This document shows positions 1 through 9,196 of a stretch of DNA of 64,000 nt, piece after piece. The first letter of the stretch is position 1, and each line of letters begins with the position of its first letter. A program made the translations under genes and the position numbers. The notes under the pieces are model-generated. The model made no database searches and was not told where the DNA came from. It was given only the letters and a program-made list of their open reading frames with translations. The DNA lies in the NCBI GenBank assembly GCA_001548435.1, contig AP017308.1, forward strand, positions 1,559,030 through 1,623,029, given 5' to 3'. Origin of the DNA: Leptolyngbya sp. NIES-3755 (lineage in GTDB: Bacteria; Cyanobacteriota; Cyanobacteriia; Leptolyngbyales; Leptolyngbyaceae).

Positions 1-2523
1 CAATGCAGCATATTGCTTGAACAGATCATAGTTTCCTTCTCGAACGGCTCTTTGCAGCGTGTGAATGGTTTGAGGGCTGAATAGATGTGCCTCACCTTCT
101 TTACGCCATTGATATTCTCCACCGACATCGAGCGTATGTCCGTTAGTTTGACGATCGGGAAACGCATGATGATGGCGTAACAATGCTTCTTTGGTGATCA
201 CTTCCAAATCGGCTCCTTCCACGCGAGAAGCAGTCCAAGTGAAATATCGATCGACAACCGAATGATTTAGCCCGATCGCTTCAAAGATTTGCGCTCCTCG
301 ATAGCTCTGAATCGTGGAAATTCCAATCTTAGAAGCCACCTTGATCACGCCTTTGGTTACAGCTTTGATGTAGTTCTTACACGCTGTTTTATAGTCCACT
401 CCAACGACTGAACCTTGAGCGATCATCGAATCCATTGTTTCAAAGGCAAGATACGGATTAATTGCACCGCATCCATAGCCGATTAACATTGCAAAGTGAT
501 GAACTTCGCGGGGTTCACCAGATTCGAGAACTAAACCGACTTTGGTTCTTGTACCTGCTCGGATTAAATGGTGATGTAAACCTGAAACTGCTAACAATGC
601 GGGAATTGGAGCATTTTGAGCATTCACACTACGATCGCTCAAAATCAGAATGTTTACACCCGACTCGATCGCACTATCGGCTTGCTTGCAGAGATTGACG
701 ATCGATTGTTCCAATCCAGTCACACCAGACTTCGGATCAAACACGATCGGTAATACGATCGACTTAAATCCTTGCTCATTGATGTACTTCAGTTTTGCCA
801 GTTCTTCATTGCTGAGAATCGGTGTTTTTAGCTCGATTAAATGACAGCTTTCGGGTTCGGGTTTGAGCAAGTTTCGCTCTGATCCGATCGTGGTCTCTGC
901 GGAGGTAATGATCTCTTCGCGGATTGAATCGATCGGCGGATTTGTTACCTGAGCAAACAACTGTTTGAAATAGTCATAGAGCAGCTTTGGTCGATCGGAT
1001 AACACGGCTAACGGGGTGTCGGCTCCCATTGCTCCGGTTGCTTCTACACCATCTCGCGCCATTGGAGTCAGCAACAATCGCAACTCTTCAAAGGTATAGC
1101 CAAATGCGAGTTGTCTTTGAAGAACTGTGTTGAGATCAGATTGCGGTAGGTCTGGAGCATCTTTGAAATCAGAGAGTCCGACCATGTTTTGATCGAGCCA
1201 TTCTTGGTAGGGTTCAGCCGTGGAAATGTCTTGTTTAATTTCTTCATCTGAGACAATTCGACCCTGCTCCATATCCACCAAGAACATTCGACCTGGCTCT
1301 AAGCGTCCTTTCAGAGTAACATTCTCAGGCGCAACAGGTAGTACACCCGCTTCTGATGCCATGATCACAAAATCATCTTTCGTGACATAGTAGCGCGACG
1401 GGCGTAAACCATTTCGATCGAGCACTGCGCCCATCATTCGACCATCGGTAAACGCGATCGAGGCAGGACCATCCCAAGGCTCCATCAAACACGAATGATA
1501 CTTGTAAAACGCTTTGCGCTCTGGAGGCATCGATTCGTGAGCCGTCCAAGGTTCCGGGATCATCATCATCACCGCATGAGGCAGCGATCGACCGGATAAA
1601 GTCAACAGCTCTAAAGCATTATCAAAAATGGTGGAATCACTGCCATCAATGTTAATGACAGGTTGCGCTTTTCTTAAATCGTCACCAAATAAATCAGATT
1701 CAAACAACGCTTGTCGAGCATTCATCCAGTTGATGTTGCCCCGCAGCGTATTGATTTCGCCGTTGTGAGCAATGTAGCGGTAAGGATGCGATCGCTCCCA
1801 ACTTGGAAACGTGTTGGTACTAAACCGAGAATGCACCAAACCTAAAGCACTTTCTAAATCGGGATCGCTCAAGTCGGGGTAATATTCGCCCACTTGCAGC
1901 GGCATTAACATTCCTTTGTAGACGATCGTGCGGCAAGAAATACTTGCTGGATACCAAAACGAATCAATCCCAGTCGATCGAATGGCACTATGCGATCGCT
2001 TCCGAATCACATACAACTTCCGTTCAAATGCCAAATCATCTTTTAGATCCGCAGAACGACTAATGATCGCCTGCTGCATAAACGGCTCACTCGACTTCGC
2101 GGTTTCTCCCAGAGTCGAATTATTCGTCGGAACATCGCGCCAACCGAGAACCGTCTGTCCCTCTTCTGCCACAATCTTCTCGAATTCGCGCCGTCCAGCA
2201 GAACGAGAAGCGCGATCGGGAGACGAATAAACCATTGCAACCCCGTACTGCCCCGCTTCTGGTAACGCAATGTTTAACTCTGTTGCGACTTTTTGAAAAA
2301 ACTGATGCGGAACCTGCATTAAAATGCCTGCCCCATCTCCTGTATTCGTTTCTGCACCGCAAGCGCCACGATGCTCCAAATTCGCCAAAATCGTTAGCGC
2401 TTGTTGCACGATCGCGTGAGATGCTTTTCCCTTCATCTGCACAATAAACCCGACCCCACAGGCATCATGCTCGAACTGCGGATCATACAAACCTTGCTTC
2501 GCTGGCAGTCCGTATCTAGTCAT
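1..2523 (-). CDS. gltB: Glutamate synthase large subunit, N-terminal half (partial)
   Basis: This is the first ~841 residues of the large subunit of glutamate synthase (GOGAT), which transfers the glutamine amide to 2-oxoglutarate in ammonium assimilation. The N-terminus reads [15 protein letters not shown] followed by HDACGVGF. The Cys in that motif is the Ntn-type glutaminase nucleophile, exposed after removal of a short propeptide. The gene runs off the left edge, so the FMN and Fe-S domains are not visible. The sequence therefore cannot decide between the ferredoxin-dependent (glsF) and pyridine-nucleotide (gltB) forms; cyanobacteria usually have the former. An ATG six bases upstream (2529) is in frame, but AGGG is better spaced for 2523. 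No riboswitch or clear NtcA box was seen upstream. Confidence 0.93.
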   Translation of the reverse strand, partial: MTRYGLPAKQGLYDPQFEHDACGVGFIVQMKGKASHAIVQQALTILANLEHRGACGAETNTGDGAGILMQVPHQFFQKVATELNIALPEAGQYGVAMVYSSPDRASRSAGRREFEKIVAEEGQTVLGWRDVPTNNSTLGETAKSSEPFMQQAIISRSADLKDDLAFERKLYVIRKRSHSAIRSTGIDSFWYPASISCRTIVYKGMLMPLQVGEYYPDLSDPDLESALGLVHSRFSTNTFPSWERSHPYRYIAHNGEINTLRGNINWMNARQALFESDLFGDDLRKAQPVINIDGSDSTIFDNALELLTLSGRSLPHAVMMMIPEPWTAHESMPPERKAFYKYHSCLMEPWDGPASIAFTDGRMMGAVLDRNGLRPSRYYVTKDDFVIMASEAGVLPVAPENVTLKGRLEPGRMFLVDMEQGRIVSDEEIKQDISTAEPYQEWLDQNMVGLSDFKDAPDLPQSDLNTVLQRQLAFGYTFEELRLLLTPMARDGVEATGAMGADTPLAVLSDRPKLLYDYFKQLFAQVTNPPIDSIREEIITSAETTIGSERNLLKPEPESCHLIELKTPILSNEELAKLKYINEQGFKSIVLPIVFDPKSGVTGLEQSIVNLCKQADSAIESGVNILILSDRSVNAQNAPIPALLAVSGLHHHLIRAGTRTKVGLVLESGEPREVHHFAMLIGYGCGAINPYLAFETMDSMIAQGSVVGVDYKTACKNYIKAVTKGVIKVASKIGISTIQSYRGAQIFEAIGLNHSVVDRYFTWTASRVEGADLEVITKEALLRHHHAFPDRQTNGHTLDVGGEYQWRKEGEAHLFSPQTIHTLQRAVREGNYDLFKQYAAL

Positions 2524-2774
2524 TATCATTACCCTATTCAGTGGCAGAGAGAGTATGAACCAGAGCTTCGGTGAAGATATCTCTAGTTCTCTTGAAATTC
2601 TCTTACATACTTCCGAAATACCTCAAAGGTCTTAAGGAAATCGTCAGATCTGTTAAGAAGAATTTTCAAGTCTCTTACTTAATCCTGATGGAGTTTCGAT
2701 CGACTGTGTTTACTGTTAATTAAATTCAATATTTGATTCACGAATCTTGTGGTTCTTTAGTAGGTAGACACGTC

Positions 2775-3245
2775 ATGAAACGCGGACAACTTTACGCTTT
2801 TGTTACAGGTATTTTCTTTTTATCACTGTCAATTCTAGGGTTTATTCCTCAGCTACAGAGTCCGATTAATGCGATCGAGGTTCACAACGGTCTGGAAATT
2901 CAATTGGGCTATCTTTTTGGTTTGCTCCCAACGAATCCAGTATTAAATACGGTTTATGCGATCGTTGGAATTCTCGGTTTGGTTAGCTCGATCGGTCTCG
3001 GTGGTTCTCGCTTCTATGGTCGCGGATTGTTCCAATTCTTTGGTGTGTTGGCAATCCTCGGATCATTGACTCCGACCAACACCTTTTTTGGAATCATGCC
3101 ACTGTTTGGTAGCAATGCTGCTTTGTATGCGGTGATGTCGATCGTATCTTTCTACTTCGGATTCATTGATGCACCTGGATTGTTAGAGATTGCTGTTCAA
3201 CCGCCAGAAAATGCCGTTGGACTCGACAACTCAATCACTGAATAA
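2775..3245 (+). CDS. DUF4383-like four-helix membrane protein
   Basis: A small integral membrane protein (156 residues from ATG 2775) with about four hydrophobic segments: residues ~5-25, ~55-78, ~85-105 and ~110-130. The arrangement, with a glycine-rich loop (GLGGSRFYGRG) and a short polar C-terminus, resembles the DUF4383 family found in cyanobacteria and actinobacteria. Its function is unknown. An in-frame TTG at 2733 is possible but would add a polar leader before the first helix, so the ATG is preferred. The gene is divergent from the glutamate synthase gene with 250 bp between them and is followed by a hairpin with a T-run. Confidence 0.75.
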   Translation: MKRGQLYAFVTGIFFLSLSILGFIPQLQSPINAIEVHNGLEIQLGYLFGLLPTNPVLNTVYAIVGILGLVSSIGLGGSRFYGRGLFQFFGVLAILGSLTPTNTFFGIMPLFGSNAALYAVMSIVSFYFGFIDAPGLLEIAVQPPENAVGLDNSITE

Positions 3246-3265
3246 CAATTATTGATCTAATTGAT

Positions 3266-3298
3266 TGGGGCTATCTGAAACGGGTAGCCTCATTTTTT
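3266..3298 (+). terminator. Rho-independent terminator after the DUF4383-like gene
   Basis: The arms GGCTA and TAGCC (with flanking partial pairing) enclose a ~10-nt loop and are followed by a run of six T (3293-3298). It lies between two convergent genes and overlaps the stop codon of the reverse gene at 3297. Confidence 0.6.
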
Positions 3299-4316
3299 AG
3301 GGTTGAACTGCGAAAATATCAATCAATCCGGTTGCATAAGGTTGTACCAGTGACCATTGTTTTAAAGTTAAGCGCGATCGCATTTCATCGACTAACAATC
3401 GAATGATCTGATCAATAAACTCCCAAGAGATATTCACGCTTGGAAATACCATTAAGCAGAGCGGCAACAATCGAACGCTAATCGGTGCTAGATCTTGCTG
3501 CAATAAACAAAGCCAGAGATAGCCCTGGAACATATTCAAATCTCGCAGCATTGAAGTCGTGATCTGAGCATTGTCCCAACTGCCGCGACGACTTCTGAAC
3601 TGTGGAAATCGTTTTTGAGCTTGTTCACAGACTGCATGAGCGATCGCATCACTTTCTGGTAGTAATTGCTCGATCAAGAGAAGTTCTGGAGAACTGCGAT
3701 CGTAACGACTTGCAAGGTCACAAATCTCTTTCCACGGAATACACACCTGCTCTTCTGCAAGCTGAAAGTACGCTCCTAACAATGCTTTCTCAATTGGATT
3801 CAAGCGTTTCAGAATCATTTGAGTACTGAAATGAAATTGAGTCGTCACAAATCCGATCGTGCGCGGATCTTCATCCGCTAAATGCTGCTCCTGCATCTTT
3901 TGTAAAACAGGCTGTAGCTCGATCGAGAGAACTTCGATCGCAGGCAGCCAATTTCCCATCGGATTCAAACTTTCTCCAATCGGGTGGCTCCGTTGCTCGT
4001 AAAACTGCAAAACCTTCTCGTACACTTGCTCAACTGACTGCGCTAACTGCCGCACTTTCGAGAGATTCACCAATGTTGAAGAGCCTGAAAACAGTTGATT
4101 CACTTCTAATCCTGCTAGTTCACAGGAAATTCGTAGATGTCGCCTAACTTGTTCCACAGTGCGACCCCGACCAAAATCTGACGAAGACTCTAACAAATGT
4201 GCGATCGATAATCGTTCTGACCCCAAAACTGATAGATCGGGCAGATAGCGACTTGCCCATATCTGAGAGAGCGATCGAGCAGAACCTAAAGCGTCAGGGG
4301 TGAATGTTACGAGCAT
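3297..4316 (-). CDS. Conserved hypothetical protein, helical
   Basis: I do not recognise a characterised family in this 339-residue protein. It looks all-helical, is rich in Leu and Gln, and has no signal peptide or membrane segment. The body has the style of cyanobacterial conserved hypothetical proteins. An upstream TTG (4376) would extend it by 20 residues, but the ATG at 4316 (MLVTFTPDALGS) is the first conventional start. It is divergent from the NIL-domain gene and convergent with the membrane protein gene. Coding status rests on length, codon use typical of the neighbours and the clean layout. Confidence 0.75.
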   Translation of the reverse strand: MLVTFTPDALGSARSLSQIWASRYLPDLSVLGSERLSIAHLLESSSDFGRGRTVEQVRRHLRISCELAGLEVNQLFSGSSTLVNLSKVRQLAQSVEQVYEKVLQFYEQRSHPIGESLNPMGNWLPAIEVLSIELQPVLQKMQEQHLADEDPRTIGFVTTQFHFSTQMILKRLNPIEKALLGAYFQLAEEQVCIPWKEICDLASRYDRSSPELLLIEQLLPESDAIAHAVCEQAQKRFPQFRSRRGSWDNAQITTSMLRDLNMFQGYLWLCLLQQDLAPISVRLLPLCLMVFPSVNISWEFIDQIIRLLVDEMRSRLTLKQWSLVQPYATGLIDIFAVQP

Positions 4317-4477
4317 TATGTGAGCACACAGCCGATCAATGTAAAAAAGACTTCTACTGATTGTAGAAAAAAACAAATCTGCGGAATCCGTATTTCTACG
4401 ATCCTTTTTCGCTTGGAGTCCGGTAGAATTAATTTACGGTTAGTCAATCGGGTTTTAGTAATTTAGGAGAAGAAGAA

Positions 4478-4756
4478 ATGCGATCACTGACAACGCCCTC
4501 TGAGCGCACAACCAAGCAACGGATTCGGATTCGGATTCCCAAGCATTATCATCAAGAGCCTGTGATTTCTCATCTAGTTTCGCAGTACCATTTGACCGTG
4601 AATATTGTTGCGGCGATCCTGGGTGCGAATGCGAACGGTGATGGATGGTTCGATCTCGATCTCAAGGGTAGCGATGCCAATATCGAAGCGGCTTTGAGCT
4701 ATTTGGATGAACTCGATTTAAAAGTGTGGCGCGGCGAGGAATCGGATGGCTGGTGA
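4478..4756 (+). CDS. NIL-domain (ACT-like) protein
   Basis: A 92-residue single-domain protein matching the NIL domain, an ACT-like ferredoxin-fold ligand-binding domain best known from the C-terminus of methionine ABC transporter ATPases. Visible features are a basic strand (RIRIRIPKHYHQEPVIS), the segment LTVNIVAAILGANANGDGWFDLDLKG and a helix-strand end. Stand-alone NIL proteins are common in cyanobacteria and are presumed small-molecule sensors or binding partners; the ligand is unknown. A strong AGGAGAAG ribosome-binding site precedes the ATG. The last 58 bp overlap the 3' end of the convergent AbrB-type gene. Confidence 0.85.
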   Translation: MRSLTTPSERTTKQRIRIRIPKHYHQEPVISHLVSQYHLTVNIVAAILGANANGDGWFDLDLKGSDANIEAALSYLDELDLKVWRGEESDGW

Positions 4757-5850
4757 GCAGTTTGATACGCTGCAAATCCTAGCAGAATGGGTAAGGATAG
4801 GTTAATTGTGAGCAATCGAATAATGTGCGCGATCGTGATGATCTCCGGATCTTGCTGAAGGGTTAACGCGATCGCGATCATTTCTGGAGATCCGCCCGGA
4901 GCCGCCATCAACAAGCAGGATAGCCAACTTAGATGCGTCAAACGGTGAATGACCGCAGCAGCAATTAGTCCAGCAATTAGCATCAATCCAACAGGAACGA
5001 TCGCTCGTAGAACTGTTATCAATTTCAAGCGGGGATTGATTCCCCAATATTCACCGATCGTGATGCCTAGTAGAATTTGACCGATTACATTAAAGACGAT
5101 CGGATAATCCGCGTGGAAAACCTCATTGAACAGCGAGAGAAATTCAAAGCCTAACCCAACTGCGATCGCACCGAAGAAAGCTGCTAATGGAACTTTCAGC
5201 TTAGTGGCAAAGTGAACGATGACAACTGCGATCGCAATCATCAAACTAGATTTTGCATAAGTCTGCCAAGGAACATTCAACGCTTGTCCAATAGAGGTTA
5301 TAACCGCATGAGTGGAAGACTTTGGAACTGCAACATTCGCAATAATTGGAACAGAGAAAATAACCGTTGTAAACCGCATCAATTGAACTAGAGAAACTAG
5401 CGCGGTATGGCTTCCATAATCTGCTGCCAGACTTGCCATTACGCCAATATTGCCAGGAGTAGTCGCTAACAATCCGCTCATTAAATCGATCTTTTCTAAT
5501 CGAGAATAGAGAATGCCGATCGCGCCTCCTGCAACCATGAGAAAAATCGGCAATCCAAGTAAAAGCAGACTTTGAGAAGCAAAACCACCTAAACGATCGA
5601 TGGGTAACGAAAGCCCGATCGATAATCCAACAATCAATTGCCCTGCTTTACGAGCATTCCGATTCGGTTGAAGATTGGAAGATCGATCGCTAAAATACAC
5701 GATCGCGCCCGCCGCAATTCCACTCAGAATCCAAGCTGCACTGCCCAAACCGATTGCTAAAAATCCAAATCCAATCAGCAATGCCAAGCTGAGTTCGAGA
5801 GTGATCAACAGCGATCGGGCTTGTAGATTTGATTGTTCAACGTTTAGCAC
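4699..5850 (-). CDS. AbrB-family membrane permease (PF05145 type)
   Basis: A multi-pass membrane protein of about 383 residues with two similar halves, each carrying roughly five hydrophobic segments. It matches the family named after 'AbrB' / putative ammonia monooxygenase (COG3180). Characteristic pieces are LLATTPGNIGVMASLAADYG in the first half and LLMAAPGGSPEMIAIALTL in the second, an internal repeat of the P-G-x-x-x-M signature. The substrate is unknown. No ATG is available: GTG at 5850 has a well-placed GGAAGG, whereas TTG at 5865 does not, so 5850 was chosen. The C-terminal coding end overlaps the convergent NIL gene by 58 bp. Confidence 0.85.
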   Translation of the reverse strand: MLNVEQSNLQARSLLITLELSLALLIGFGFLAIGLGSAAWILSGIAAGAIVYFSDRSSNLQPNRNARKAGQLIVGLSIGLSLPIDRLGGFASQSLLLLGLPIFLMVAGGAIGILYSRLEKIDLMSGLLATTPGNIGVMASLAADYGSHTALVSLVQLMRFTTVIFSVPIIANVAVPKSSTHAVITSIGQALNVPWQTYAKSSLMIAIAVVIVHFATKLKVPLAAFFGAIAVGLGFEFLSLFNEVFHADYPIVFNVIGQILLGITIGEYWGINPRLKLITVLRAIVPVGLMLIAGLIAAAVIHRLTHLSWLSCLLMAAPGGSPEMIAIALTLQQDPEIITIAHIIRLLTINLSLPILLGFAAYQTAHQPSDSSPRHTFKSSSSK

Positions 5851-5942
5851 GATGCAGCCTTCCAAAAACTCACAGGCATTGTATCTGTCTCACTCGAATT
5901 CCGATGGTATACTCGGAACAATTTGAATTGTAAAGAAATGTA

Positions 5943-6671
5943 ATGGCAACCACAGCGCTGATTGTAGGGGCGAGTCAAGGTATTGGATTAGAGTTCGCAC
6001 GACAGTTCTTAGAACGAGTCGATTGTCTGTATGCGACCTACCGCAGTCCAGACTGTGATCTCTTCAATTTAGATCATCCGAATTTGGTTCGATTGCCGCT
6101 CGATATTACCGATGAAGCACAGATTGAACAAGCGATCGCACAAATCAAATCCGAAACCCCAGACCTACATTACGTAATTAATTGCGTCGGTGTTCTGCAT
6201 GATGGAACAATGCAACCGGAAAAAAGCTTGCGTCATCTGAACATGGAGCAGCTTGTGAAATATTTCCAGATTAATAGTATTGGAGCGGCATTATTGGCGA
6301 AACATGTTCAACCGTTGTTAAAACATCGCGATCGCTCAATTCTCGCAACCATTTCTGCCAAGGTTGGAAGCATCTCAGACAATCAAATCGGCGGCTGGTA
6401 TGGATATCGGGCTTCAAAAGCTGCCTTGAATATGTTTATGCGAACAACCTCGATCGAGTTTAAGCGCACTTGTCCGAATGCGATCATTGTGACCTTACAT
6501 CCAGGGACAACCGATACGAGATTGTCTAAACCGTTTCAGCGCAGTGTTCCGCCAGAGAAATTATTTTCTGTCGATCGAACGGTTGGGCAGTTACTTGCTG
6601 TGATTGACAAATTGCAAGATAGGGACAGCGGTGAATTCTTTTCTTGGGATGGAACGAAGTTACCTTGGTAG
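5943..6671 (+). CDS. SDR-family oxidoreductase, C-factor-like
   Basis: A 242-residue short-chain dehydrogenase/reductase. The Rossmann glycine motif is GASQGIG near residue 10, the NNAG-equivalent is NCVG around residue 82, and the catalytic Tyr and Lys lie in YGYRASK around residue 160. The type with a GGWYGYRASKAALNM active site and short C-terminus is often annotated as C-factor/CsgA-like. The substrate cannot be predicted. The gene starts about 90 bp from the divergent permease gene and is followed by a small Cys-rich gene in the same direction. Confidence 0.88.
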   Translation: MATTALIVGASQGIGLEFARQFLERVDCLYATYRSPDCDLFNLDHPNLVRLPLDITDEAQIEQAIAQIKSETPDLHYVINCVGVLHDGTMQPEKSLRHLNMEQLVKYFQINSIGAALLAKHVQPLLKHRDRSILATISAKVGSISDNQIGGWYGYRASKAALNMFMRTTSIEFKRTCPNAIIVTLHPGTTDTRLSKPFQRSVPPEKLFSVDRTVGQLLAVIDKLQDRDSGEFFSWDGTKLPW

Positions 6672-6731
6672 AGAGCCTAGTGAAGCTGATGGATGGCGTG
6701 TTTTGGATTGATCGAGAGGAGAACTTAACTA

Positions 6732-6929
6732 ATGTCAGATATTCCGCGACAACTCACATCGGATGAATTGCACCAGTGGCAGGCAGCAATTCAAGAAGCC
6801 GATCGACACAATATCCTCTGTCATTGTCGGGAATGCGATCGTGAATGGGTGTCGTCGAAACCGGAAGCTTGTCAATGTGGAAGCAAACGAGTAGAGCATA
6901 TTGCTTGTTGGCAGTTTCCAGATGGTTAA
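6732..6929 (+). CDS. Small Cys-rich putative zinc-ribbon protein
   Basis: A 65-residue protein preceded by a good GAGGAG ribosome-binding site. Its Cys residues are arranged as CHCREC then CQCG, with a later lone Cys, which suggests a small metal-binding knuckle. The N-terminal half is a predicted helix. It sits 60 bp behind the SDR gene and may be co-transcribed. An IS1-like element begins 13 bp after its stop codon. Function unknown. Confidence 0.65.
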   Translation: MSDIPRQLTSDELHQWQAAIQEADRHNILCHCRECDREWVSSKPEACQCGSKRVEHIACWQFPDG

Positions 6930-6942
6930 GGCTGCAAGCAAA

Positions 6943-7800
6943 GGTAGTGCTATTAAGGAAAGGATGAAGAAAATATGCTGATTTTAGACGAGGATACTTG
7001 ACTGTTGTTCGTTATAGTGATGAATGAAGTTCCAGATAGCAGCAATGTGATTGTCAACTTTCTTCGAGAATGACAAGGTTTTTCGCACTAATCGAGACAC
7101 TCGTTGCCGTAAGGTATTGTTAAAGCGCTCAATGTAGCTCGTCAAACCACTGCTTTTGTCTACAGGTCGATGACGTGAACTTGGGAGGGCAGGTGGATAA
7201 GAAACCCAGAAATCGGTATAGCAAACGGCGCATTGACGATAGACCGCAGGCAAAGATTGCCAGAGCGCAGTTGCTGATTCACTCGAACGGTCTCCAACAT
7301 AACACCCGACAACTTCGCGAGTTTCAACATCGAGCGCTAACCACACCCATTGCTCATTGCCTTTGTCATCGACGAACGACCATAACTCGTCCATCTGCAC
7401 ATTCAAGCGTTTCCGGGGTTTTGGTTGCACTTGCACTGAGCGAGGAACGGTTTGATAGTAAGCATTCACGTATTGCTGCAACCAGCTTTCGCTGACTTGC
7501 AAGCTTCGAGCGATACCAGCAAGCGGAATCTTTTCGAGCAGCATTCGCTCGATTGTGGACTTGGTATCATCGCCAATCCGTTTCCATTTTGGATTCTCGA
7601 CGAACTGCCGTCCACAATCGCGACATTTGTAGTTCTGGTTCCCGTGGCGAGTCGTGCCATTTTTGTTGATGTCATGAGAGCCACAGTTCGGACAGGTCAG
7701 TAAGGGTTTGATCATCAGCGTTGTGTCAGCAGGCAAGGTTAGGCTACTTCTCCATTCTCGCTCACGCTTTTTTTTACGTCATTTCCTAAATAGCACTACC
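6943..7800 (-). mobile_element. IS1-like insertion sequence with ~19-bp terminal inverted repeats
   Basis: The left end begins GGTAGTGCTATTaAGGAAA at 6943 and the right end (7782-7800) is its reverse complement with one mismatch. Between them lies one transposase gene on the minus strand. The size (858 bp) is slightly above the 740-800 bp usual for IS1. No direct duplication of 8-9 bp is seen at the flanks (GCAAGCAAA versus AAGGTTGAT), so the insertion may be old or rearranged. Confidence 0.85.
6984..7715 (-). CDS. IS1-family transposase
   Basis: A 243-residue transposase in one uninterrupted frame. The N-terminus has a zinc ribbon (CPNCGSHD near residue 9, CRDCGRQF near residue 31), followed by a helix-turn-helix region (residues ~55-85). 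The catalytic DDE-type domain includes MDELWSFVDDKGNEQWVWLALD and CYTDFWVSYP. Unlike classical Escherichia coli IS1 it needs no frameshift to join InsA and InsB parts. The only ATG is at 7715; an upstream TTG at 7736 is less likely. It looks intact. Confidence 0.92.
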   Translation of the reverse strand: MIKPLLTCPNCGSHDINKNGTTRHGNQNYKCRDCGRQFVENPKWKRIGDDTKSTIERMLLEKIPLAGIARSLQVSESWLQQYVNAYYQTVPRSVQVQPKPRKRLNVQMDELWSFVDDKGNEQWVWLALDVETREVVGCYVGDRSSESATALWQSLPAVYRQCAVCYTDFWVSYPPALPSSRHRPVDKSSGLTSYIERFNNTLRQRVSRLVRKTLSFSKKVDNHIAAIWNFIHHYNEQQSSILV

Positions 7801-7904
7801 AAGGTTGATTTTGAAGACGTTTTTAGGTTCGAGGAAGATAAAGTAAGCCAACGTATCACCTCATTTTATAACCAAGAAATTTAACCAAACCGAATCAACG
7901 TTGT

Positions 7905-7941
7905 GATGAGGGCACACTAACCCAAAGTGATTGCCCTCGTC
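7905..7941. other. Hairpin in intergenic DNA
   Basis: The arms GATGAGGGC and GCCCTCGTC pair over nine positions (one G-U) around a 19-nt loop. The stretch 7801-8041 between the IS and the next gene otherwise shows no gene. There is no T-run on either strand, so it is not an obvious terminator. Confidence 0.45.
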
Positions 7942-7969
7942 CTCAATGAATCGATCGATAATTCTCACA

Positions 7970-8003
7970 CCTCTCCCACTCGATCAATTTTGAGTCGGAG
8001 AGG
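7970..8003 (-). terminator. Hairpin downstream of gene 8042-8347, possible terminator
   Basis: The arms CCTCTCCcACTC and GAGTcGGAGAGG form a 12-bp stem with one mismatch, 39 bp past the stop codon of the reverse gene at 8042. The stem is strong, but no T-run follows on the minus strand. Confidence 0.45.
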
Positions 8004-8041
8004 TTCTGTTTCAGTTTAGCGATCGCTTTGACCTCAATCGA

Positions 8042-8347
8042 TTAAAACGGAATCTCTGGAGTTGTCACAGACACGCCACCCCCGTAGACATCGTAAGTAA
8101 TATCAGTGGTTTGAGAGACCTTCACCTGCATTCTGGCGCGTGAAAGGGAAGCAATCCCCACCGATAATTTCTTGTACTCTGAGCCAGTGAGCGTTTGTTT
8201 TTGTCGATCGACTCCTAGAAAGCCAACGCCATATCGAACTTTGATGGAAGCACCCGCAGGAAGTCTAAAGAAAGCGGTTCCATTGGCATTCCAAAAACTT
8301 TCAACGGTTCTCCAATCTCCTGCCTCAATCCGTTTCGTGCGAAGCAT
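8042..8347 (-). CDS. Hypothetical small beta-rich protein
   Basis: I do not recognise this 101-residue protein. It has no signal peptide or membrane segment and many alternating polar/hydrophobic stretches suggesting beta-strands (AFFRLPAGASIKVRYGVGFLG, ITYDVYGGGVSVTTP). The ATG at 8347 has a strong AGGAG site. It follows the gene at 8421-8792 by 73 bp in the same direction, and the two probably form a transcription unit. Both lie between an IS1-like element and a MITE-like repeat, which suggests an accessory segment. Confidence 0.6.
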   Translation of the reverse strand: MLRTKRIEAGDWRTVESFWNANGTAFFRLPAGASIKVRYGVGFLGVDRQKQTLTGSEYKKLSVGIASLSRARMQVKVSQTTDITYDVYGGGVSVTTPEIPF

Positions 8348-8420
8348 AAATATTTCTCCTTTCTAAATAGCAGATTGACCAGTCGGTGCGGTCTTGAGTC
8401 CGACTGGTAATTCTGAGCAA

Positions 8421-8792
8421 CTATGGAGCCAAGTTAATCACGGGAGTCTTTCTCACCAGGGGAACGCCTCCAGTCGTGAAGTTCCGGAGTTGAATCTTGG
8501 CATAGATTTCTTCGCCACCCAACTCTGTATCCAAGTCATCTTCATTCACCACAGCGGTAAGAGTACGCTGCACAGAATTGGTTGTAGGATTGAAGTTACT
8601 CGCGCCCACAAAGCCAGTCACATTGTCATCGCTGAAGGTATCAGACTCACGAATCTGAATTGAATCGCGAAAAACATAGTTGAGGGGCGGATTTGCCTCT
8701 TGATCGGTGAACGTTGCGGTGTATCGCACACTTAGCGTCCAAAGACTACCCGATCTCGATGCGGTAATGGGTTGAATATTCGTAATGTTCAT
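8421..8792 (-). CDS. Hypothetical small beta-sandwich-like protein
   Basis: An unrecognised 123-residue protein starting at ATG 8792 (MNITNIQPITASRSGS). It is rich in Thr, Asn and Asp with regularly spaced aromatic residues (LWTLSVRYTATFTD, LNYVFRDSIQIRESD), as in beta-sandwich proteins. There are no Cys residues, no signal peptide and no membrane helix. The reading frame stays open upstream to 8948, but that extension is poor in coding character and the ATG at 8792 has GAGAAA upstream. It is the first gene of the pair with 8042-8347. Function unknown. Confidence 0.6.
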   Translation of the reverse strand: MNITNIQPITASRSGSLWTLSVRYTATFTDQEANPPLNYVFRDSIQIRESDTFSDDNVTGFVGASNFNPTTNSVQRTLTAVVNEDDLDTELGGEEIYAKIQLRNFTTGGVPLVRKTPVINLAP

Positions 8793-9021
8793 TGTGATGT
8801 TTCTCAAGTAAATGCAAGCTAGAAGCGAACTTGCGTGAAGTGGATTGCAAGCTTCAGGGGGAGACATTCCTAGATAAGACTTAGATGAGTTGCACCGCTT
8901 CTCGGTCTGTTTGAACTCATCGTTTACTCTGCTGCTTGTGTTCTTCAATGGTGCAGCATCCGACTCGTATTCTCCTTTACCCGTTCAGGTACTCTTGTGG
9001 ATTTTGAGCTAGGGCTATCTC
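8793..9021. other. Gene-free stretch upstream of the hypothetical pair
   Basis: No convincing coding region or RNA gene is visible. It probably holds the promoter of the reverse gene at 8792. It is directly followed by the MITE-like repeat. Confidence 0.4.
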
Positions 9022-9196
9022 ATACCAAATTGATTTTTCATTGCTACAGATCCTGGCAGCCCCCTAAATCCCCCACGAGTGGGAGACTTTGAGTGTGAAA
9101 GCGATTCAAACCAAAGAAATCTTCAAGTTTCAAAGTCCCCCAGAATGGGGGATTTAGGGGGCGAGGATCTACAGCATTTACAGATTAATTTGGTAT
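9022..9196. repeat. MITE-like imperfect palindrome with CCCCCTAAATCCCCC arms
   Basis: A 175-bp element that starts ATACCAAATTGAT and ends ATTAATTTGGTAT. Each arm of ~75 bp contains CCCCCTAAATCCCCC followed by a short internal hairpin and ACTTTGA; the right arm is the approximate reverse complement of the left. It has no coding capacity. A related copy lacking the outer ATACCAAAT ends is at 24627-24731. Such G/C-run palindromes are widespread in cyanobacterial intergenic DNA. Confidence 0.8.

Noticed and set aside
1928-2447. Overlapping ORFs inside the glutamate synthase gene
   Set aside because: They are shadow frames of a long conserved gene on the minus strand.
2530-2774. Glutamine riboswitch or NtcA box before the glutamate synthase gene
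   Set aside because: No GTA-N8-TAC and no conserved glnA-type RNA core were found on either strand.
6934-6942. Target-site duplication of the IS1-like element
   Set aside because: The left flank GCAAGCAAA and right flank AAGGTTGAT do not match in any register tried.
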